Source: Bacteroidales bacterium
Lineage (GTDB): Bacteria > Bacteroidota > Bacteroidia > Bacteroidales > UBA932
NCBI GenBank assembly: GCA_017399865.1
Contig: JAFQAT010000017.1
Coordinates: forward strand, 124,001-188,000
Length of the DNA stretch: 64,000 nucleotides
Direction: 5' to 3'
Shown here: positions 59,524-64,000 of the stretch, in pieces
Numbering within the stretch: position 1 is the first letter of the stretch
How the letters are laid out: each line of letters starts with the position of its first letter
Made by a program: the position numbers and the translations under genes
Notes under the pieces: generated by a model
Databases searched by the model: none
Seen by the model: only the letters and a program-made list of their open reading frames with translations
Told to the model about the DNA's origin: nothing

Positions 59524-60534
59524 ATGATCAAGTCAATAGCAGTTATATATGGCAGCGATTCTTCCGAGTGGGAAGTATCGGTGCGTAGCGGTGAGTTCAC
59601 CGCATCACAGATCGATGGCGGCAGATATGATGTATATGAACTGTTTGCCCGTTTCGGCAGATGGTCTCTGGCCGCATACCGCAGGCGCGGCGAGGAAAGA
59701 GTAGTGATTCCTGAGGAAGAGCGTCCTCTGGTGGACAAGACAGACTTTTCAGTGCTCCTTGGCGATGAGAAGGTGAAGTTTGACTATGCCTATATCATGC
59801 AGCACGGAACTCCGGGAGAGAATGGCCTCATGCAGGGTTACCTTGAGATGATCGGCGTACCGCACAGCGGATGTGATGCGTTTGTAGCAGCCATTACCTT
59901 TGACAAGTTCTCTTGCAAGAGCTATCTGAAGGATGTGGATTTCGTGAAGTGTGCAGATGATATCTTTGTGAGAAAGGGAGAGGTTGCCGAAGGACTGGCA
60001 CAGAAGGCGGTAGAGCGTCTCGGCCTTCCTATGTTCGTCAAGCCTACCGACGGCGGAAGCAGCTTCGGTGTTACGAAGGTCAAGAAGGTAGAGGATTTCG
60101 ATGCTGCCGTCGAGGCTGCGTTTGCCGAGGGCAAGACCGTAATGGCGGAAGGCGCCATAGTGGGACGTGAGCTCACATGTGCCGTATATTTCAACGGCCA
60201 GGAGCATGTCGCCCTTCCTGTGATAGAGATCATTACCGAGAATGAGTTCTTCGATTATGAGGCAAAGTACAACGGCCATAGCCGCGAGGTATGTCCGGCA
60301 CAGATTCCTGATGCTCTGCGTGATGAGATCCAGGCTGTTTCCAAGAATATCTATGCCCATCTCGGATGCGCCGGCCTTGTGCGTGTGGATTATATCGCGT
60401 CTGAGGACGGGCTGTACTTCCTTGAGGTCAATACGATTCCGGGCATGACGTCTGCGTCGCTTGTACCGCAGATGGTCCGCGCCGCCGGTCTTTCCATGAC
60501 TGATTTTCTCACTACCATAATAGAGAACTCGTAG
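59524..60534 (+). CDS. ddl: D-alanine--D-alanine ligase
   Basis: 336 residues from the ATG at 59524. ATP-grasp enzyme: QHGTPGENGLMQGYLEMIGVPHSG, MFVKPTDGGSSFGVTKV, and the Mg-binding FLEVNTIPGMTSASLVPQM. It makes the D-Ala-D-Ala dipeptide for peptidoglycan precursors. Tight linkage to PBP1A makes functional sense. The N-terminus (AVIYGSDSSEWEVSVRSG) is a slightly diverged version of the usual GGxSxEHEVS loop. Confidence 0.95.
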   Translation: MIKSIAVIYGSDSSEWEVSVRSGEFTASQIDGGRYDVYELFARFGRWSLAAYRRRGEERVVIPEEERPLVDKTDFSVLLGDEKVKFDYAYIMQHGTPGENGLMQGYLEMIGVPHSGCDAFVAAITFDKFSCKSYLKDVDFVKCADDIFVRKGEVAEGLAQKAVERLGLPMFVKPTDGGSSFGVTKVKKVEDFDAAVEAAFAEGKTVMAEGAIVGRELTCAVYFNGQEHVALPVIEIITENEFFDYEAKYNGHSREVCPAQIPDALRDEIQAVSKNIYAHLGCAGLVRVDYIASEDGLYFLEVNTIPGMTSASLVPQMVRAAGLSMTDFLTTIIENS

Positions 60535-60643
60535 TAATTTTTGTTGTTCCCGAGAATTCCGGAGACCCCCGCCTGCACTTCGCTCCGGCACCCCCTAGCC
60601 GGGGGTGGCATGTCTCCTCCATTCATCGGCAACAACAAAATTC
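60535..60643. repeat. rod-like imperfect palindrome between ddl and prmC
   Basis: TTGTTGTTCCCGA (60541-60553) pairs with TCGGCAACAACAA (60626-60638, one mismatch), GGAGAC with GTCTCC (60612-60617), CCCCC (60566-60570) with GGGGG (60601-60605). The arms extend through AATTTTT/AAAATT flanks. It may act as a terminator but looks like an inserted repeat. Confidence 0.65.
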
Positions 60644-60678
60644 TGTATAACTCTTTTGCTGGATTAATAACAATAGCG

Positions 60679-61695
60679 ATGTTACTGAAGCAGCTGATTA
60701 ATACCGGAATTGAGACCATTTCACAGTTGTATCCTGAAAGGGAGGCGCGGGAGATGGTCTTTGTGCTTCTGGAACATCAGATAGGTACTAAGAGACATAC
60801 GCATATCATTGAACCTGGGTATGAGGTGTCGGATGATGATGCTTCTGCTGCCATTGCGGCTTTCGGCCGGATGGCTTCCGGGGAGCCTCTCCAGTATGTT
60901 ACAGGCGTTGCTGATTTCTACGGCCGTCAGTTCCGCGTCACTCCCGACGTTCTCATTCCTCGTCCCGAAACCGAGATTCTTTGCAGAGAGCTCATTAGTA
61001 AGGCGTCGTCAGACGCCGCGACCGGCCCGGGTATTTGCGAGAGCAAATACGGAAAGGGAGAGAGGTCGCCTATGCCCCCTGGGGGGCTGTCACCGCAGGT
61101 GACTGGGGGGTGGAAATATGTGCAGGATCCAGAATCCGTCAGGATTCTGGATCTCTGTACCGGGAGTGGATGTATTGCGTGGACATTGGCGCTGGAGATG
61201 CCGGGAAGTGAGGTTACTGCAGTGGATATTTCCGATGCAGCTCTTGCTGTCGCTTCCGGTCAGGACTTTGCCGAAGAGATGTCTCGTACCGGAGCCTGTG
61301 CTCCAAAGTTTCTCAAAGCCGATGTGTTATCTCCTCCTGAGCTGCTTCTTTGTCCTCCTGAGCGAAGCGAAGGATCTTTCGCCCCTAAGTACGACATCTT
61401 GGTCAGCAATCCTCCTTATGTGATGGATAAGGAGAAGGCGATGATGCGTTCCAATGTCCTTGAACATGAACCGCATCTTGCATTATTTGTCTCTGACGAT
61501 GACCCTCTTGTGTTCTATCGCGCCATCGCAGGCTGGGCGCTCGCCGTCCTGAAACCGGACGGCTATGGCATTGTCGAGATCAATGAGGCTCTCGGCCTCC
61601 GGACTGCAGATGTTTTCCGCTCTGCCGGATTCAGAGATGTCGTTGTCATTAAAGATCTGTCTGACCGCGACCGATTCGTGTCTTTCCGCCGCTGA
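60679..61695 (+). CDS. prmC: release-factor glutamine methyltransferase with repeat-derived linker
   Basis: 338 residues from the ATG at 60679 (MLLKQLINTG). N-terminal helical domain with GEPLQYVTGVADFYG and IPRPETE, then the Rossmann methyltransferase with ILDLCTGSGCIAWTLAL and the substrate motif SNPPYV. It methylates the GGQ Gln of release factors. Between the two domains about 40 extra residues are encoded by consecutive hairpin repeats (61002-61150), and a second in-frame insert (PPERSEGSF) precedes NPPY. Family length is ~280, so this copy is enlarged but keeps all motifs and frame; probably active. Confidence 0.92.
   Translation: MLLKQLINTGIETISQLYPEREAREMVFVLLEHQIGTKRHTHIIEPGYEVSDDDASAAIAAFGRMASGEPLQYVTGVADFYGRQFRVTPDVLIPRPETEILCRELISKASSDAATGPGICESKYGKGERSPMPPGGLSPQVTGGWKYVQDPESVRILDLCTGSGCIAWTLALEMPGSEVTAVDISDAALAVASGQDFAEEMSRTGACAPKFLKADVLSPPELLLCPPERSEGSFAPKYDILVSNPPYVMDKEKAMMRSNVLEHEPHLALFVSDDDPLVFYRAIAGWALAVLKPDGYGIVEINEALGLRTADVFRSAGFRDVVVIKDLSDRDRFVSFRR
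61002..61150. repeat. cluster of perfect hairpins inside prmC
   Basis: GGCGTC-GTCA-GACGCC (61002-61017), GTATTTGC-GAGA-GCAAATAC (61031-61050), GTCACC-GCA-GGTGAC (61089-61103, flanked by G6 runs) and CCAGAATCC-GTCA-GGATTCTGG (61129-61150). All fall in the interdomain linker, leaving the frame open. Confidence 0.8.
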
Positions 61696-61780
61696 TCATG
61701 CGGTTTTCACCCCTCCGTGGAACATTCTGTAGAACAATTTGTCTGATTTTTTATAAAAATCGAACAAATTTTTGAGATTG

Positions 61781-61816
61781 AATCGTGCTTTGAGATTGCT
61801 CAGAGCACGATTTTTA
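61781..61816 (+). terminator. terminator after prmC
   Basis: AATCGTGCT pairs with AGCACGATT across a 14-nt loop and runs into T5. Confidence 0.75.
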
Positions 61817-61818
61817 AA

Positions 61819-61851
61819 AATATCCGCATACATTTTCGGTATGCGGATATT
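61819..61851. other. hairpin before the 61876 lipoprotein
   Basis: AATATCCGCATAC and GTATGCGGATATT form a perfect 13-bp stem around a 7-nt loop. It lies just upstream of a near-consensus -7 box (GAACTTTG, 61858-61865) and may be a regulatory site or a second terminator. Confidence 0.55.
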
Positions 61852-61875
61852 ACTCCTGAACTTTGCAATGTCAAA

Positions 61876-63102
61876 ATGATAAGGAGTATGAAAGTGTTAA
61901 GATTCATGTGCATGCTGCTGCCGGTTGTGGTGCTGGTCTCGTGCGAGGTTACCTTCAATGAGGTAAAAGGATTTCCTTTCGAGGAAGAAAAGATCATTGT
62001 GAATCTGGATGAGGTGGCGGAGATTCTGGCTATGGTTCCGTTGCATTCTTCGCAGATGGAAGAAGTACATGATGCCGTGACTTCCTCTTCGGCAAACGGA
62101 TACGATGAGGAGTATACGATGACAAACCTTTTCCGGGCGCCGGGATCCGGTGTCGGGGACATGGAGTTCCGTTCCGCGAAGAATTACGAGAAACCCTTAT
62201 GGAAACTGATCGAAGACCAGGTGAGGTCAATGACCTCTACAAAATCCTTGTCGATGGATGCTGATGATTTTCTTGCTGCCCTTACAGATTCCGATGTGCA
62301 GATATACTGGCCGTTTTCCGATGAATGGGATGGAGAGACCATGCCGGTCATAACTTTTGACCCGGAAGACGGTGCGTCAGCAAATATGGGTTACAGGTTA
62401 ATGATTGAAGATGATGGATCCCGCCGTGTTGAAGAGGTTGTTGTTGATGAGGAGATGGCAAAAGAAGTTCCGGTATGGGTCGTCAACAGGAATGACGATG
62501 CAGGTTACACTTCTTTGGAGATGTTGAGAAGGGAAGATCCGAATTGGGGTGAGGGAGGCGGCTCCATCATTGTCAATCCTCAGCCTAAGTCTGTCGGATC
62601 CAAGGCAGATGAGCCCGATTCCGGTTTGAAGACCCTGGTCCTCAAGGACTTCACCATGCACAGAAATTATGACTCATGGTTTGCCGGAGCATCGGAATTC
62701 TTCGTGAAGATCGGATATCTGGAAGACTTTACCGCCACAACTGAAGCAGAACTGAGGCTATACAGCCCTATGGTGACGGATTTCATGATAGTGGTAAAAC
62801 GCAAGCATGTAGGAGTGCCTCAGAATTTCAATGCGATACTGATGTCCGACTGGTCGGAGCAGGCTGATGCCTGTGCCCTTATGATAACTGAAGACGATGG
62901 GGGAACGCAGACCGAATGGACCAGCAAGGCGAAGGTATATGTGGCCGGAAAAAGCTATGGAATAGAGATAACGCTGCCTCTAAATGTGCGCGATGATATC
63001 GTGTGGAGAGGGAAGCTTGCCTATGACTGGTTCGATGAATGCAACGGCGAATCATGGCCGTTCGGAGATGTGGACCTGACTTTCGAGATTGTTGAGAACT
63101 AG
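61876..63102 (+). CDS. lipoprotein of unknown function
   Basis: 408 residues from ATG 61876; the in-frame ATG at 61888 (MKVLRFMCMLLPVVVLVSC) gives a shorter lipoprotein signal with Cys19. The body is acidic and beta-rich with VQIYWPFSDEWDGETMPVITF, repeated WxxAxEFFVK-like strands, and no domain I can name. It is likely outer-membrane or surface-attached. It is convergent with the U32 gene, overlapping it by 4 bp. A calcium-binding or peptidase-inhibitor role cannot be supported. Confidence 0.7.
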   Translation: MIRSMKVLRFMCMLLPVVVLVSCEVTFNEVKGFPFEEEKIIVNLDEVAEILAMVPLHSSQMEEVHDAVTSSSANGYDEEYTMTNLFRAPGSGVGDMEFRSAKNYEKPLWKLIEDQVRSMTSTKSLSMDADDFLAALTDSDVQIYWPFSDEWDGETMPVITFDPEDGASANMGYRLMIEDDGSRRVEEVVVDEEMAKEVPVWVVNRNDDAGYTSLEMLRREDPNWGEGGGSIIVNPQPKSVGSKADEPDSGLKTLVLKDFTMHRNYDSWFAGASEFFVKIGYLEDFTATTEAELRLYSPMVTDFMIVVKRKHVGVPQNFNAILMSDWSEQADACALMITEDDGGTQTEWTSKAKVYVAGKSYGIEITLPLNVRDDIVWRGKLAYDWFDECNGESWPFGDVDLTFEIVEN

Positions 63103-64000
63103 GCTTCTGAAAGGGTCATTTCGCAATTACGGCAGTCGAAGCCAAGGACGAACTTCTGCCCGTTGTTGAGCAGATATAATGGACCAATGTTTCTGCATCC
63201 GTGATGTTTCGGACACATTCCTAGTTCGAATCTGATGCAATATTTCGTCCTCATGAGTTCGGCGCCGCCTTTATGGCTGATTTCATATGCGGGTTCTGCA
63301 TCTTCCGCCCCGCATGAACGATAAACGGTTTCAGATAACCGGTTTGATATGTTGTTTTTGTAACTGGTCTTCTTCTGAGGGAACATGCAATCACCTTTGT
63401 CAGCAGTCTCAATCTTTCTCAGGAGAAGACCTTTTCTTCCGCATGACATGGCATTAAGCTTCTCCGCAAGGTCACGCCTGATGGAATTGAGAAAGGATGC
63501 GCTCATGAAAGGCAGGGCCTCGGAATCCGTCATTTCCCTGACACAGAACGAATATATTCCGGTATTCTTTCCGATCTGTCCCTTGATCATTTCAAGCATT
63601 CTCTCCTTGTTGTTCGCCTCCTGGCTGCCGGCGTCGTATGTACATGATACCATGCGTCCGTCCTCGCTTTGAGCCGACACGCGGACTGTCCATACATCGT
63701 TCTCGCGACTGAAGTCAATGTCTGTGGCAACGGAGAGCATCCTTACGCATGAATTCCTTTCCAGTTCCTTTTCGAAAGTCGCGTTGATGTTGCGGTACAC
63801 GGATGCACCGATGAAGATTTCAGGCACACTCTTGCATCTGATCGTGTTGCCTTCGCAGACGTCTCCTCTGAATCCGCAGATGTCACCTCTCTTAGAGACG
63901 AATGAGAATCCGTCTCCATTGCTGAGGGCAATGCCTCCGCGTGAGAACCTTACTGTAAGAACCGACTTGTCCCGGTTCAGGCCTGTTACTGTTCCGATTT
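63099..64000 (-). CDS. peptidase U32 family protein, C-terminal part
   Basis: The frame is open to the window edge; ~300 residues are visible and the start lies outside. The GTG at 63827 is internal. The C-terminus contains a conserved cluster, RTKYCIRFELGMCPKHHGC with a later FDCRNCEM, where Cys residues probably bind a metal; such tails follow U32 peptidase domains (collagenase-like, YhbU/RlhA relatives and DUF3656). RlhA-type members hydroxylate 23S rRNA; others are called proteases. The upstream part has CGFRGDVCEGN. Which function applies cannot be told from this end. Confidence 0.8.
   Translation of the reverse strand, partial: IGTVTGLNRDKSVLTVRFSRGGIALSNGDGFSFVSKRGDICGFRGDVCEGNTIRCKSVPEIFIGASVYRNINATFEKELERNSCVRMLSVATDIDFSRENDVWTVRVSAQSEDGRMVSCTYDAGSQEANNKERMLEMIKGQIGKNTGIYSFCVREMTDSEALPFMSASFLNSIRRDLAEKLNAMSCGRKGLLLRKIETADKGDCMFPQKKTSYKNNISNRLSETVYRSCGAEDAEPAYEISHKGGAELMRTKYCIRFELGMCPKHHGCRNIGPLYLLNNGQKFVLGFDCRNCEMTLSEA

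Overview
The window looks like chromosomal DNA of a gut-type Bacteroidota (order Bacteroidales). The evidence is the SusD and TonB-dependent receptor families, lipoproteins with BACON, fimbrillin and FISUMP domains, weak Shine-Dalgarno signals, and many promoters of the Bacteroides type (-33 TTTG, -7 TAnnTTTG). The genus cannot be fixed from the sequence alone.

Region 1 (1-14281) is the downstream part of a glycan utilisation locus: the end of a SusD protein, two BACON lipoproteins, then a plus-strand operon of GH20 hexosaminidase, alkaline phosphatase, ROK sugar kinase, GH2 enzyme (exo-beta-glucosaminidase type, with a C-terminal propeller) and a second alkaline phosphatase. Facing it is a lipoprotein that fuses a GH18 domain to a tyrosine-phosphatase domain. 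Three phosphatases among amino-sugar glycosidases suggest a phosphorylated, amino-sugar-containing glycan as substrate.

Region 2 (14464-27994) is a 13.5 kb AT-richer integrative element inserted in the 3' end of tRNA-Gly(GCC), bounded by a 29-bp att repeat. It carries an IntDOT-like integrase, a minimal second tyrosine recombinase, small accessory genes, a replication/annealing module (HTH protein, helicase-primase fusion, Rad52-like protein) and a cargo operon of mostly exported proteins of unknown function. No relaxase, conjugation, capsid or terminase gene is visible, so it resembles a satellite or helper-dependent element. Two long intergenic regions look like structured RNAs: a leader before the cargo operon, and a minus-strand RNA of about 410 nt with its own near-perfect promoter.

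Region 3 (28143-40137) holds a TonB receptor/DUF4876/DUF6850/fimbrillin operon, a SIMPL protein, a stand-alone TonB plug protein, a lactonase-GH43 fusion, and a tRNA-Leu(UAA) gene interrupted by a 261-nt group I intron at the classical U34/A35 site.

Region 4 (40253-44512) is a variable island between a broken comF tail and intact comF. It has a 37-residue peptide gene, a surface lipoprotein whose C-terminal lectin-like domain carries the codon signature of a diversity-generating retroelement (DGR) target followed by an 8-bp hairpin, a GIY-YIG protein, a RAYT-type transposase and many REP-like repeats.

Region 5 (44512-64000) is housekeeping: comF, fabG, ahcY, the mreBCD-mrdA-rodA cell-shape operon, ispD, an Lrp regulator, topA, PBP1A, ddl, a repeat-invaded prmC, an unknown lipoprotein and a partial U32 peptidase.
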